From NCBI GenBank assembly GCA_032622095.1, contig CP136062.1, positions 227,552,578 to 227,616,577 on the forward strand: 64,000 nt of DNA, in the 5' to 3' direction. Origin of the DNA: Siphonodentalium dalli (taxonomy: Eukaryota; Mollusca; Scaphopoda; Gadilida; Siphonodentaliidae). The position numbers and the translations under genes were made by a program. The notes under the pieces are model-generated. The model saw nothing but the letters and a program-made list of their open reading frames with translations. It was not told the DNA's origin and made no database searches. Shown here one piece after another: positions 54,401 through 61,499 of the stretch (its first letter is position 1; each line of letters begins with the position of its first letter).

Positions 54401-54941
54401 CCATACATGGTCGATATTTTGGAGGTATGTTGTCAGGGATGTGATTTTTCAGGTTTTTCTGGATATTTGAAATATTTCAGAATTTTTGTGACTTTCCTGT
54501 GAGCTTTCTTTTTAGCTTAACTTGACAAAAGTCTATATATGTAAACAATAAGAAATTCTGACCGCCAATTCTCGTGAGACTTAAGACCAGCATTGGGAAG
54601 GCGATGTTGCTGCAGATATAAAACCGTTGGATCTCACAGACGGAATTATATTTTATTGCTGCAGTTTGCATGTCATATTTTTCCAACAAAGCAGAAAACG
54701 ATGAATTTTTTTAATTTGTTATGTTGTAACTGAAGGTTTGGAACCTTGACTGTATCTTTAATTGCATCTTCTCGTTTCAGGTAAGATGATAACGGCTGCC
54801 TATGTTCCACTTCCAAACTATCATCAGTTGTTTCCAGAGTCACACCGCGCAAATCAGCTTCTACTTCCATCAACACATTCACTACAGACGAACTTACAAG
54901 GCTCATTCCTCCCGTCCGCCGAGGTTCAGATGGGCAGGTGA
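23470..54941 (+). CDS. RBM39: RBM39 (CAPER-alpha/HCC1), complete 11-exon coding region
   Basis: Joining 23470-23523, 27562-27608, 35171-35260, 41778-41963, 42798-42915, 45999-46301, 47508-47573, 50122-50326, 51147-51324, 54240-54424 and 54781-54941 gives 1593 nt and 530 residues, with GT-AG introns and intact frame. In order: an acidic start; an RS-rich domain (about 35-125); RRM1 (about 141-218; RNP2 VFCMQL, RNP1 KGIAYIEF at 181-188); RRM2 (about 242-319; RNP2 LYVGSL at 243, RNP1 QGYGFLTF at 282-289); a linker with five Gln (379-383) and LSNMFDP; and a C-terminal UHM with RYF (474-476). RBM39 is a nuclear splicing factor of the U2AF65 type and a transcription coactivator; its UHM binds ULM peptides such as those of SF3B1. 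The helix MLRGIFEPFG, bound by DCAF15 with aryl sulfonamides in humans, is conserved (G259, E262 and P263 match human G268, E271, P272). Oddities: RNP1 of RRM2 starts with Gln, and the C-terminus has a longer tail than human. The introns total about 30 kb and are mostly repeats. Confidence 0.95.
24041..24420. mobile_element. CAGAATGAGGTCCCC MITE
   Basis: Starts CTGTCATTTGCAGAATGAGG and ends with the inverted CCTCATTCTGCAAGTGAC. A nested foldback (CCCAGAGGGTGAATTTAGT with its return arm) lies at 24078-24165. A short local duplication of GTCATTTGCAGAATGAGG occurs at the left end. Confidence 0.8.
25588..25831. mobile_element. piggyBac-like MITE (CCCTTTACCC), single hairpin
   Basis: TTAA on both sides (25584-25587, 25832-25835). 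Termini CCCTTTACCCCACA and TGTTGGGTAAAGGG. Only one hairpin module (25737-25805), so one arm was lost by internal deletion. Confidence 0.88.
26751..27132. mobile_element. piggyBac-like MITE (CCCTTTACCCAACA), two hairpins
   Basis: Left TTAA at 26747-26750; the right target copy has decayed to ATAA. Hairpins at 26890-26958 and 27038-27106. The middle GTTAAGCC (27032-27040) is the empty site for the nested insertion at 14747. Confidence 0.88.
27562..27608 (+). CDS. RBM39: RBM39 coding exon 2
   Basis: 47 nt between TTTCATTTCAG and GTGAGT, encoding EDKREEREDKSDRSR and two bases of the next codon (residues 19-34). It is a charged segment leading into the RS domain. Short and low complexity, but it keeps the frame and both splice sites are strong. 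Confidence 0.85.
28477..28725. mobile_element. CAGAATGAGGTCCCC MITE, intact foldback
   Basis: Termini GCCTTGAAATAGTG and CACTATTTCAAGGC, then CTGTCATTTGCAGAATGAGG and its complement. It consists of two adjacent foldbacks (28505-28598 and 28607-28702). Confidence 0.85.
28756..29159. mobile_element. piggyBac-like MITE (CCCTTTCATGAC), two to three hairpins
   Basis: TTAA at 28752-28755 and 29160-29163; termini CCCTTTCATGACTGGAGC and GTCATGAAAGGG. Hairpins at 28800-28867 and 28992-29061 and a half-copy at 28894-28935. The inner stems use the CTCCC/GGGAG version. Confidence 0.85.
29520..30240 (-). repeat. Dispersed repeat, reverse copy of the 300-830 family
   Basis: Begins with ACCATACCATAGTATGGT near 29535, then the complement of the GGACGGAC-type tail, then about three internal repeats of TTTTTCGACTTAGAATTTGA and GAACCAAAGTTGGTAT. 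Confidence 0.75.
30241..30929. other. Intronic sequence with a fragment of the CCCTTTCATGAC MITE
   Basis: At 30640-30715 a left arm (GGTGCAGCATTACAGATCCT, then part of the hairpin) survives. Around 30805-30870 a phrase TTACTATCGCCAAGGGATGG also occurs near 35425-35460. Confidence 0.55.
30930..31363. mobile_element. CAGAATGAGGTCCCC MITE, 434 bp
   Basis: Termini GCCTTGAAATAGTGAG and the inverted ACACTGTTTCAAGGC. Two foldbacks flank a central unique part. Confidence 0.8.
31551..31931. mobile_element. TGTGACCCGCC-family MITE, both ends intact, first hairpin deleted
   Basis: Left TGTGACCTGCCATATCAAAT and right ATTTGATATGGCGGGTCACA are inverted. The first hairpin is collapsed to GCCAATGCATTGGC (31602-31615). 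The second (31823-31880) has a damaged loop. Confidence 0.88.
32194..32495. mobile_element. 302 bp Kolobok-like MITE
   Basis: TTAA at 32190-32193 and 32496-32499; termini AGGGGGACTGTAC and GTACAGTACCCCT. The interior is a foldback around GTGCTCTATGAACGATGCAA. A relative of the interior without these ends is at 49330-49545. Confidence 0.85.
33281..33363. repeat. Short minisatellite
   Basis: Units of about 25 bp based on GGTGTAATTAGATGGGTGTA. Confidence 0.85.
33473..33626. repeat. Tandem duplication of ~76 bp
   Basis: Two adjacent copies containing AGAATCATGYTGATATTGAC and TTTTGGTTCCATTTAGATAT. Confidence 0.9.
33627..34664. other. Intronic sequence, one MITE fragment
   Basis: A decayed hairpin-module fragment lies at 34460-34555 (CATATAAGAGAATGCACT and ATGTATTCTCTTATATATGC). 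Nothing else recognised. Confidence 0.5.
34665..34982. mobile_element. 318 bp piggyBac-like MITE (CCCTTTCTTTACTA)
   Basis: TTAA at 34661-34664 and 34983-34986; termini CCCTTTCTTTACTA and TAGTTTAGAAAGGG. It shares TTATCTGTCGTCTGCATAT with the decayed relative at 43930-44597. Confidence 0.78.
35171..35260 (+). CDS. RBM39: RBM39 coding exon 3 (RS domain)
   Basis: 90 nt between TTTCTTGTAG and GTAGCT. It encodes alternating Arg-Ser/Arg-Asp/Arg-Lys residues (KGSRSRDRERKRSRSRDRER onward), residues 34-63. This is the first part of the RS domain, which in this family mediates nuclear-speckle targeting and contacts with SR proteins. The donor GTAGCT is weaker than the others. Confidence 0.9.
35495..36000. 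repeat. Dispersed relatives of the ~160 bp CATCTTGGATTTTAC satellite
   Basis: Three or four diverged units, each with AACATGGCTGCCGGCARCCA, TCTTGGATTTTACTCTTTGC and CTAAATCCTT. Confidence 0.8.
36202..36415. mobile_element. Left part of a split piggyBac-like MITE
   Basis: TTAT at 36198-36201, then CCCTTTACCCAACAAACCGG and most of one hairpin (36352-36415). The right part is at 41269-41330. Confidence 0.85.
36416..38373 (+). repeat. ~160 bp satellite, about 12 units
   Basis: GACATGTAGATGGGAACGAG recurs every 152-167 bp. Units also carry CATTCGGCCAAAAAACATGG, CAGCAGCCATCTTGGATTTT and CACGGGCTACAGG. Two unit types (TTTTACTCTTTGCATGACTA versus TTTCAAAATTCAATCC) are mixed. A leading GTGTGTGTGCGTGTGTG stretch starts the array. 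Confidence 0.92.
38673..40324. mobile_element. 1.65 kb TIR element nested in the hAT-like insertion
   Basis: Left ACATACTCTAGTGATCCGAA and the perfect inverted copy at 40302-40324. Subterminal CCCCCTACGATTATT and CCCCTACTATTATTC repeats lie near both ends. It carries the 39301-39950 element. Confidence 0.8.
39301..39950. mobile_element. 650 bp TIR element rich in ACCGCGGTA palindromes
   Basis: TA flanks CCGCTATACTTAAAGTAATT and the inverted AATTACTTTGAGAATAGCGG. The subterminal zones carry many ACCGCGGTATC-like palindromes. Confidence 0.75.
41196..41268 (+). repeat. Resumed end of the ~160 bp satellite
   Basis: GCAGCCATCTTGGATTTTAC and a diverged CTTTGGCACAGG tail, directly before the MITE right part. 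Confidence 0.8.
41269..41330. mobile_element. Right part of the split piggyBac-like MITE
   Basis: Begins inside the second hairpin (CCTATGGTCGAC) and ends TGTTGGGTAAAGGG, followed by TTAT (41331-41334), which matches the left target copy. Confidence 0.85.
41470..41722. mobile_element. piggyBac-like MITE (CCCTTCCATGAG type), two hairpins
   Basis: Left TTAA at 41466-41469; the right end ATGAAAGGG is followed by a decayed ATAA. Hairpins at 41512-41580 and 41608-41676. It ends 55 bp before the exon 4 acceptor. Confidence 0.82.
41778..41963 (+). CDS. RBM39: RBM39 coding exon 4 (RS domain)
   Basis: 186 nt between TTAACTTTAG and GTTAGC, residues 64-125, starting RSRSRDRRDRDKHGHGSKNR and ending ITKSPIR. 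Completes the Arg/Ser/Asp/Lys-rich region. The acceptor has a weak pyrimidine tract, which may make inclusion regulated (inference). The human segment between the RS domain and RRM1 is longer, so a further exon could be absent or unseen. Confidence 0.9.
41964..42797 (+). other. RBM39 intron 4
   Basis: Contains a MITE at 41983-42230 starting only 20 bp after the donor, and a CAGAATGAGGTCC-family fragment at 42421-42600. Confidence 0.9.
41983..42230. mobile_element. piggyBac-like MITE (CCCCATGATGGGAGC to CATGGAAGGG)
   Basis: TTAA at 41979-41982 and 42231-42234. Hairpins at 42026-42091 and 42119-42186. Inverted relative to the 41470 copy. Confidence 0.85.
42798..42915 (+). CDS. RBM39: RBM39 coding exon 5 (start of RRM1)
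   Basis: 118 nt between TTTTATTTTAG and GTATAA, residues 126-165. It encodes MTPEERDARTVFCMQLSARI and ends SSVGK. VFCMQL (142-147) is the RNP2 strand of RRM1. PEERDART is a hallmark of RBM39/RBM23. Confidence 0.96.
43930..44597. mobile_element. Decayed CCCTTTCT-family MITE
   Basis: Left CTAACCCTTTCTACACTA and right TTTAGTATAGAAAGC are degenerate inverted ends. The interior shares TTATCTGTCGTCTGCATAT with 34665-34982, plus an extra internal segment. Confidence 0.6.
45382..45609. mobile_element. 228 bp piggyBac-like MITE (CCCTTTGAGTGCC)
   Basis: TTAA at 45378-45381 and 45610-45613. Termini CCCTTTGAGTGCCAGG and CCTGGCACTCAAAGGG. One hairpin (45494-45562) of the same type as in other families, preceded by an A-run at 45457-45486. 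Confidence 0.88.
45999..46301 (+). CDS. RBM39: RBM39 coding exon 6 (RRM1 to RRM2)
   Basis: 303 nt between TTTTTCAG and GTGAGT, residues 166-266. Holds the rest of RRM1 with RNP1 KGIAYIEF (181-188), the inter-RRM linker, and the first half of RRM2 with LYVGSL (243-248) and MLRGIFEPFGK (256-266). Very close to vertebrate RBM39, with a divergent linker. Confidence 0.97.
46382..46499. mobile_element. Truncated CCCTTTCATGA MITE
   Basis: TTAACCCTTTCATGAATTGA, then one hairpin (46428-46499). The right half is missing. Confidence 0.78.
46742..47173. mobile_element. 432 bp piggyBac-like MITE (CCCTTTACCCAACA), complete
   Basis: TTAA at 46738-46741 and 47174-47177. Termini CCCTTTACCCAACA and TGTTGGGTAAAGGG, hairpins at 46881-46949 and 47079-47147. 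It is the best complete copy of the family and serves as the unoccupied reference for 14412-15437. Confidence 0.92.
47508..47573 (+). CDS. RBM39: RBM39 coding exon 7 (RRM2)
   Basis: 66 nt between AATTTCAG and GTAAGT, residues 267-288: IDDIKLIRDHETSRSQGYGF then LT. It carries most of RNP1 of RRM2. The first RNP1 position is Gln282 where the consensus has Arg or Lys. Confidence 0.95.
48105..48317 (-). CDS. Short frame with C-x2-C, unrecognised, possibly a transposon remnant
   Basis: A minus-strand frame of about 70 codons without an ATG at its start includes ADICRVCDYSFSGDELAAST and then HPRAKYKVVIKNDALELF. The Cys pair and regular codon use look like a piece of a zinc-binding protein. GTTAACTTTCAG lies downstream and could be a splice acceptor. 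I cannot name the family. It sits antisense within RBM39 intron 7, a typical place for a transposable-element remnant, and no other exon is evident. Confidence 0.25.
   Translation of the reverse strand: MSRHKLTADICRVCDYSFSGDELAASTGKLHPRAKYKVVIKNDALELFKSIKLSHFLGVNFQMTFLRQII
48520..48895. mobile_element. CAGAATGAGGTCCCC MITE, diverged
   Basis: Left GAATGAAGTCCCTAAATCC arm and right CTCTGGGGACCTCATTCTGC arm. The interior includes CACCATCTGGGAATTTAAAT. Confidence 0.65.
48926..49327. mobile_element. CAGAATGAGGTCCCC MITE
   Basis: CAAATAGTGTCCGTCATTTG, then AGAATGAGGTCCCCAGAGGG. It ends with ACCCTCTGGGGACCTCATTC. Confidence 0.75.
49330..49545. repeat. Foldback related to the 32194-32495 interior
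   Basis: GTGTGCTCTATGAATGATGC and its return arm GCATCGTTCATAGAGCACAC surround CATGGTAATTATAATGA. It continues as CCCATAAAAGTCCCCCTT, but the terminal TTAA ends are not preserved. Confidence 0.75.
50122..50326 (+). CDS. RBM39: RBM39 coding exon 8 (end of RRM2 and linker)
   Basis: 205 nt between TTGTTTTGTAG and GTAAAT, residues 289-356. Encodes ARKALEQLNGFELAGRPMKV, GHVTER, then DSDEMDRAGIDLGATGRLQL. The latter block is characteristic of RBM39/RBM23. Confidence 0.97.
50327..51146 (+). other. RBM39 intron 8
   Basis: Contains a CAGAATGAGGTCC-family fragment (about 50367-50415) and a minisatellite running into the exon 9 acceptor. Confidence 0.9.
50930..51146 (+). repeat. ~36 bp minisatellite next to the exon 9 splice acceptor
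   Basis: About six units of ACTGGATTTAATTATACAAT followed by GTTTATTTACAC. The last unit merges with the acceptor, and its ACTGGATTT matches the first coding bases of exon 9. Confidence 0.9.
51147..51324 (+). CDS. RBM39: RBM39 coding exon 9 (linker)
   Basis: 178 nt between TTTATATACAG and GTAAGT, residues 357-415. TGFEIPHYAANALM, a five-Gln run (379-383), an Ala/Pro-rich part, and TQCFMLSNMFDPAS. The LSNMF-P motif precedes the UHM in the family. The linker is shorter in Ala and richer in Gln than in vertebrates. Confidence 0.95.
51490..52640 (+). repeat. Dispersed repeat beginning TATACCCCCACTTTCGAAG
   Basis: Starts with the palindrome CCCCCACTTTCGAAGAAAAT and GGGGGGTATAC, then a CCGTCCGTCTGTCCGT string, and later two tandem-like segments with TTGACTTAGAAAATTCTGTC. 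Ends near GTGGGGGTATGCTAGCACT. The style is frequent in molluscan genomes. Confidence 0.7.
53231..53823. mobile_element. 593 bp hAT-like non-autonomous element with 8 bp target duplication
   Basis: Termini TAGGGCCCTGCGAA and TTCGCAGCGCCCTA are inverted. CTTTTATG flanks both ends (53223-53230, 53824-53831), a perfect 8 bp duplication as expected for hAT. The subterminal GATACGGTATCGATCCCGAA resembles that at 6040-6130. Confidence 0.88.
53866..54121. mobile_element. piggyBac-like MITE (CCCTTTCATGACGG), two hairpins
   Basis: Left CCCTTTCATGACGG (left TTAA decayed to TAAT-G), right CATGGAAGGG followed by TTAA (54122-54125). Hairpins at 53913-53982 and 54010-54078 with CTCCC/GGGAG inner stems. 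Confidence 0.85.
54240..54424 (+). CDS. RBM39: RBM39 coding exon 10 (UHM)
   Basis: 185 nt between TATTCACAG and GTATGT, residues 416-477. Encodes WDQEIRDEVIDECNKHGGVI, HLYVDKASPSGNVYIKCPS and HGRYF. RYF (474-476) is the Arg-x-Phe motif that holds the ligand Trp in UHM domains. Confidence 0.97.
54425..54780 (+). other. RBM39 intron 10
   Basis: 356 bp, GTATGT to TCTCGTTTCAG. Nothing else recognised. Confidence 0.92.
54781..54941 (+). CDS. RBM39: RBM39 coding exon 11 with stop
   Basis: Residues 478-530: GKMITAAYVPLPNYHQLFPE completes the UHM, then NQLLLPSTHSLQTNLQGSFL and a tail to QMGR and TGA (54939-54941). Human RBM39 ends soon after the LLVPS segment; here about 25 extra residues follow. 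Confidence 0.95.
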
Positions 54942-55400
54942 CCATTATCAGACTGAGGCATCCATGCTCGGGATGCATGGGAGTGAGACATTCATGCTAG
55001 GGATGTGTGGGGAGTCAGACACAGTGAGAGACTGTACCCTCGAGTGGTTCATTGACTGAGAAAGGAAGATGTTGATTCATCTTTGTTCGGGAGCTATTCT
55101 GGAGTTTACAGAATCAGAGATTGTGTTGATACAGAAACTGTTGTTTATACAATCCCGATTATAAATGCAGTTTGTCAGAATGTTGTTCAATGGTAAAACA
55201 TTGTAGGGTGATTTTATGTTTCTGAATAATTGTTAAATTTTTTAATAAATTGAGAAAATAGTCATTCAGTTAAGGGTAGCAAACCAGTGGACAATGCATA
55301 GAATATTGTTTTCTTTTAATGTACTAGATCATTGTTAGTTCTAAACATCATAAAGATATATGAACCCTGTAAACACAATAATAAACACCAACTTGGTCGA
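54942..55400 (+). other. RBM39 3'UTR with candidate poly(A) signals
   Basis: AATAAA at 55244-55249 and 55380-55385 are candidate cleavage signals 305 and 440 nt after the stop. Which is used cannot be told from sequence. Confidence 0.65.
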
Positions 55401-55602
55401 GTTCTTTAACAATATACACAGGGGTAGCAATATGCTGTAGGAAATATTTGAATGATTAAATTATTCTCATATGAGTGGACAGTGCCACAGTGTAGCTGCA
55501 CAACTAATGATTGCTTACCATTCAGTTTATCAACCCTGAGCTGTGCTATAAAAAGAACAAGAATATTTGACAAACATACATATGGTATTTAAAGATGGTC
55601 TA

Positions 55603-55861
55603 CAGTAATGCCCTAAGTAATCGACCCCTTAACCACAGCAGAATTATGGGTAACTTTTCAGGATTTAGTCGGAAATATGGCTTGTTGAAGTTGTTGCCAT
55701 TCATTGGAAATTCATTGGAAATATGGCTTGTTGCCATTCATTGGAAAACTCTCAGTGAGAGCTTTCCGATGAATGGCAACAAGCCATATTTCCGACAAAA
55801 TCCTGAAAAGTTACCCATAATTCTGCTGTGTTTAAGGAGTCAATTACTTAGGGCATTACTG
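55603..55861. mobile_element. 259 bp mariner-like foldback MITE
   Basis: TA flanks CAGTAATGCCCTAAGTAAT and the inverted ATTACTTAGGGCATTACTG. The two halves are inverted copies almost to the centre (GGAAATATGGCTTGTTG and CAACAAGCCATATTTCC). Confidence 0.85.
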
Positions 55862-56599
55862 TACAAGTTTTATATAGTTTCCTAGGTATAAAATAATAAA
55901 TATGAATCAAAGACCCCTGTCTGGAAATGCTTCTATCAAATAATATTTATTTTATTTAGAATTTTACGGTGTAATATATACAATCAATTTGGGACATTTT
56001 ACGGCTCGCTGACATGTTCGGAGTGTAGCATGCGGGAGAACTCTGAGATCGCCTGAACATTTCATGACTGTTCTAATAATAATAAAACGGAAAAAAAGTC
56101 CCAATTGACTTATCGCGTTATATAAGAAATATCAATATAAAATCAATATTAATTGAATTTGATAGAAGATTCCAGACAGATGACTTCGACCTATATTCAA
56201 CGTATTTAGGAAGAGATAGACCATCTTTAATATGTGGAACAGGCAGGTGATTAGCATAACTTCAGCATATAATTGAATTCCTATGTGCGTTGTTTTGGCA
56301 AATAATTTTTGTTGATATTTTATTGTACAGAGTCACTGTAAAATGTGCAAATAAATATTTTATTTCAAAAAGTTGACCCATGATAATTTTTCTCCAGTTC
56401 TAATTAAAATTAGACTCTCGAATAAACTACACAATACATAGTCTAAAGATCTTCACTATCATTCATATTACCGGCGCTATAAATAGCTTCTGGATGCAAT
56501 CCCTGCAGTACAGTGAACAAACTGTTATACGAGTCACAGAATGATATCTCCTTACGAACTGCTGAAATTCATGGAAATAAACACCTCAAAAAAAGTTAA
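55862..56599. other. No gene recognised
   Basis: AT-rich intergenic sequence. A short phrase GGAAGAGATAGACCATCTTTAA (first 20 bases matched) near 56210 also occurs at 41449-41468. Confidence 0.4.
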
Positions 56600-57068
56600 A
56601 GGTACTCAACCCGATAAAACTCCTCTCAATTACTATTTCAATGGCTTCGGGGGTCAAAAATATTTGATTCGAGTCGAGGAAGTCACCCATCAAAGCTCAG
56701 ATTTGTTAGATATCGATTTTAGAAATCTATTATTTTTCATTATCGGGAATACTATCTGGCCCAGAACTCAGTCAAAATTGTGTTAAAATTACCACTTGAT
56801 TTTAGAGTTATTCATCCTTGTCTGTTTGAATAGATTTGGAGTACACATCCAGAGCAGATTACGGCAGTTATTGGTACTCGTCTCGAGAACATAACAAATT
56901 TTAAAAATCAATATCTAATAACTCTGAGCTTTGTTTGATGGGTTCCTCGACTCGAATCAAATATTTTTTACCCCCAAAGCCAAAGAAATAGTAATATAGG
57001 ACCCTCTGATCGGATTGTTGTTGTTGGAATCTGTTGAGATGGGGACCCTCTTTACGGGTTGAGTACCT
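56600..57068. mobile_element. 469 bp TTAA-flanked MITE (AGGTACTCAACCCG)
   Basis: TTAA at 56596-56599 and 57069-57072. Termini AGGTACTCAACCCG and CGGGTTGAGTACCT. The foldback interior has GGCTTCGGGGGTCAAA and TTTACCCCCAAAGCC. Same terminal family as 9188-14291. Confidence 0.85.
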
Positions 57069-57245
57069 TTAAGTTCTGTATATCGCCTGTGTTATTTATC
57101 TGATCATGCTGGATCATGTTGAAATTTTTAACGAATTGAGAACATGGTAAATCCAGTACATTGCAGTAGTTTCTTATCCCAATAGTATGGGTAAACTGGG
57201 TGGTCAGTGTTTGTTTAGTGTCACCGACCTTTATACTGGGTGGGA

Positions 57246-57344
57246 TTTTCTTGAACATGACCAGTTAGTACTCTATGGGAATTTATGGGTGGTTCAAAAG
57301 TATGCCCATACATTCTCAGTGAGAACTGGTCAAGTTCAAGAAAA
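57246..57344. repeat. Small inverted repeat
   Basis: TTTTCTTGAACATGACCAGTT (57246) and AACTGGTCAAGTTCAAGAAAA form 20 bp-class arms around a 57 bp loop. Confidence 0.7.
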
Positions 57345-60300
57345 TTCCATGCACTAATAAGGCTGATGACACTTACATAGTGGGGAATCACTCATTCAAA
57401 ATGGCCGAGGCCAGTGCAAACGCACAAATACACAATATATGAAGGAAAAACATAGCATTCTGACTGTTGTGAGGATATGCCAGTTTATTTAAAAAATAAG
57501 TTGGTACCTTATATGTTTGGAAATAATCAGTTTTATATAACAAAGTTTCCAGTGGAACGTTCATGGAATACACTATTCCATACATCTTGTGAAAACTGTT
57601 TTCTTTTGACTCTGTAGCACGTAGCTTGTCAAGAGTCTAATTTTAATTAGAACTTATTTTCCCCATAACATTGTACTACTATCAGTTGAGTCTCACCTGG
57701 TTTAAAGTTAACCAACTTGGGACTATTATCAGGGTTTCTGTTGGGGAATGGGACCTCTCCAGCCGCTGGGGCGGGGATCTCATTCCATGAATTTATTCCA
57801 GTATCGAAATTATTAGCTGCAAATATTAATAGGGAAGCTCTGCATTATAACACAACATAATCAGCTGTGTGCTTAACGCAGACAATGGATCATGTCAATG
57901 CAATTTACGGATCAATGCAACAGACTCCTCTGAACACTCATTTAACCTGCATTGCTGATATCTTCGTTTATCACAACGTTGGATTTTTCCGCCAAGGAGA
58001 AGCCCTTCAACTGAACTATATGGATTATTATCCTCGGCCTTGTGTTTTCAGGAGGGTTAAAATTTATTGTCCGTTTATTTGCCTACTCCGGTCAATCAGC
58101 GCTCGGATTAGCTCACGCATGAATGCGTCCCGTGCAAATCCCGCGCTCTCAACAATTCATCTAGCCAGTTTTATTTCTCTCCTTGGACCTATCAGACGTG
58201 GTTTTAACTAAAGGAAGTATTTCTCTATTGCGAGTTTATCAACTCAATATTTATTGTTGATAACAAACTTGCAATTTATCCGTTGCTTACCCGGTCGTTT
58301 AATATTTTTTAAGTACGCGCAGAAACTCTTCGTTTCATAGTAGGCGCAACGCAATTTATAAAAATTCCGTGTTTTTATTGACACATTTTATCTCGAAAAT
58401 TTTGGGATTGGAATCGACAAAATCATGTTGAGAACTTCGCCATTGATGGCCATTTTGACAATGACTACAGACGCACATCGTTTACTTGTAGCAAACCTAT
58501 ATTGCATTATTGTGCAACATATACGGTGGCATGAATCGTCCGATTTCGGAGTCCACGTGGTACGGTATGCGAAGTCTCCTAATTTCGTGCTAACTTTTTC
58601 ATGAAGCCGACTTCTCGCTACGTTCATTTCATGTACACTACCTCATCGTATATGCAACAGCTCTGTTAGTGTGCAGAAAGTTGGCCTGGACAAAAATGTC
58701 TCCTTTGACGATAATTTACATGTATTCATAAACAAGATAGAACTTGTAATCCAATGGAATTTCTTTTGCCTCAACTAATTGTAAGTTGAAGTTGAGCGAC
58801 TGGAACTTAACCGACATTTGGATAATGATTATCACAGAACATCATTGTACATATACAACATGTCGTTATAATTAATTGTGCTTACCGATTAATATTTGCA
58901 AATCTTAGCTAGCCCGAATGTATTACTATTAACATGAGGGCTCGTATTTGGATACTTGGAACGTCGCGAACGTTACATCGACTTCAAGATATTTATTTGA
59001 AATTTTGACCCTGTTCTTGCGATTCCATTTTCTTTCCCTCATTGTATCATCGGAACAATCGCTGGAAACAATGAGATTATGTTTGTTATAACATATAGTA
59101 TTATATGACCTGTGTTCAAATAATGCTGTGTCTCTTGAATAGTCTCGTTCTTTACATGCCTGTCCAGTATTACTGACAGTGTCCGGTTGCTACGAATCGT
59201 GCAACTGGTTTGATTGGGGACTAGGATTATCTGACACAAGATTGGGCACCAAGGATTTTCATTTCAAGTTCCAGGGCTCAAAATACATTGAATTTTACGA
59301 GAATCAAATGCTGAATCATGTTAGTCATAAAGCACTGCAAATTGTAAAGTTTTGTGAGAATCATTACGGGAATCGATTCGGTGATTCTCGTCGAATCTTG
59401 AAGCCTGAGTTCAGGGCCCAAGCTAGGTATTGAAAACAGGGAGAAATGAAGTCTCCCTCTGCAGATTTTAGGGAGACTTCAGCCAGAATAGGGAGACTTA
59501 TAAAAAAAAATACTTACTAATTTTCAAAATTCGCTTTATTTATCTGCACATCAATAAATAAGATAAAACAACAAGATAAAACATATTTAGCAAGATACAA
59601 CACAAGTATAGCACCTGTATAGATTGATAATCTAAAATTTTAACTAAATTTATAACTTTAATTTTTTTTTAAACTGTTGACTTTTATCTGAAGAAATTAA
59701 TTGTCTACTTCATAACTTTTAATATCTGAATTGTTATTATAAATTTAAATTTTTGGAAATGGCTTTTGGCCACTGCTGTAATGTGGGTGTCCGTTAAAAT
59801 AAACAATAAGGACTAATTAAGGAGGTGTAAAAGCTTTTAATTTTGTTTCTAAAGAGTTTATTGTTGAATACCATCATCACGACCGTCAGTGTTGTCTGAT
59901 GATAATCCGATTAAAGCAATAAACTTGACGAGTTTGATAGCCGTGTCACAATAGTGGTTAATATGTTCTTAACAGAGACCAGTTGAGCTTATAATATGCA
60001 CCAGCAGGTTATTTAAATACCTGCATTGTAACGAAGTAGGCCTACATGCAATTAATTTGCAACCGTTAACAGACGTACCGGTATATACGCGGAGCACGTG
60101 GTCTGAGCGATAGATTGACAACAATTGTAATTTGCAAACACATAGTTTTGACACGAATTAATCATTTTAAATGAGTTTGGATAGTAATAGTTTATTATGT
60201 AGATCTTTGATTTAACTAAGAACATTAAATTAAGTACTTCCAACGCACATTCAAACCTCTGTGTTTAATAGTAAGCAAGCACGTGTTCTTGTTTGTAAAC

Positions 60301-61480
60301 AAAATAAAATGCAATTCCAAAAAGTAAAAAGTTGGATTGGGAAACGGAATCCGACACAAACTACTTTTGTAAAAGTGAAAATTCATAGATATGTTTTAGT
60401 TTAATTTCAAAGACAGTATTATTTGTTCACTTTGGCTACTGCATGAGCAGTGGAAACCATGTATGGCTATACAATTTGCGGTTACAAAATGACCCGACGG
60501 AACAAATTAAGTAAAGGTCTAAATTCCAGTCTCCTTAAAACGAACCAGTAGCTCATCATAAACTTCGTTGCTCAGCGCAATTTGCCATTTCCAAAAGCAC
60601 CCAATCTGATTAGAATATGTGGATAGGGTACACCATGTATAATGTATAAATAAAATGCCTCGTTGGAACAGTTGAGACTATATATTTATTTTTTTGCAAA
60701 ACGAGCAGAAACGAGTCTAATTTTCACCGGTAAAATTACCGTAAATCCTAAGCTAGTTTTGTCAAATTTGGAGGGCAACTTCGCCAGCCCAAGGGCGAAA
60801 TTCTCGCCCGTGTCGCCTCCTAGCGTGGGGCCTGCCTGAGTTCCCATTGTCGAATGGCGGTCTCCATCAATTCATACCGGTACTCTGTCGTTATTTCGGC
60901 GACAATTGTGTCTGTTTCTTTGCAATCACTCAATGTATTTTGCTGAATGGGCTTCCCTGTTCCATGACTACACAGATATGCAAGTGCAGTAGCCTGAACC
61001 TTCAGCTATAGTTTGCTTAAATATCCAAGGATACTTCCGTCCGTGGTCAGAACTCTTTGGAGATATTTTGGATGAGAGCCTTTGGCTGGCCTACTTGTGG
61101 CAAGTCACCATATCCGTGTGACCTAGCATGGTCACAGTGTTGAAATGATTCCTTGGCTAGCCAGTGTCTCCATAAAATTTCAGTCAATCAATGTTTATAC
61201 TTTTGATGATTTTGATGTTTCACATTTCCATGTGTTCACTGTAACAAATAGACAACATCTGAACTGTTATCCTCAGACATTAGTATTTGTCGATACATTC
61301 ATATTACAAATTAACATGATACAAAATGGTGAGCTTAAAAACATGTATGGCCAGCCATAATTGTTCCATACTAGTACAAGGGTGTCAGTGCCTCAAAGGC
61401 TCAATGACATACGAACTGACTATCAATATGGCGTGCGTCAATTTTCACTGATACCGACCTACTTCTGCGCTTTCAATCCG
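57345..61480. other. Intergenic, no gene recognised
   Basis: Open frames up to about 114 codons (57867-58211 plus; 58388-58627 minus) match nothing I recognise. Near 59420-59510 and 60770-60840 are phrases about AGGGAGACTT and CGCCAGCCCAAGGGCGAAAT, without clear repeat structure. Confidence 0.35.
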
Positions 61481-61499
61481 TGAATAGTCAAGGTGAACT

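Noticed and set aside
54781-55059. 85-codon frame overlapping RBM39 exon 11 in another frame
   Set aside because: Shadow of the real exon, which continues the UHM in frame.
57867-58211. 114-codon plus-strand open frame
   Set aside because: No recognisable domain, no splice signals that extend it and no ATG in a clear context; treated as chance.
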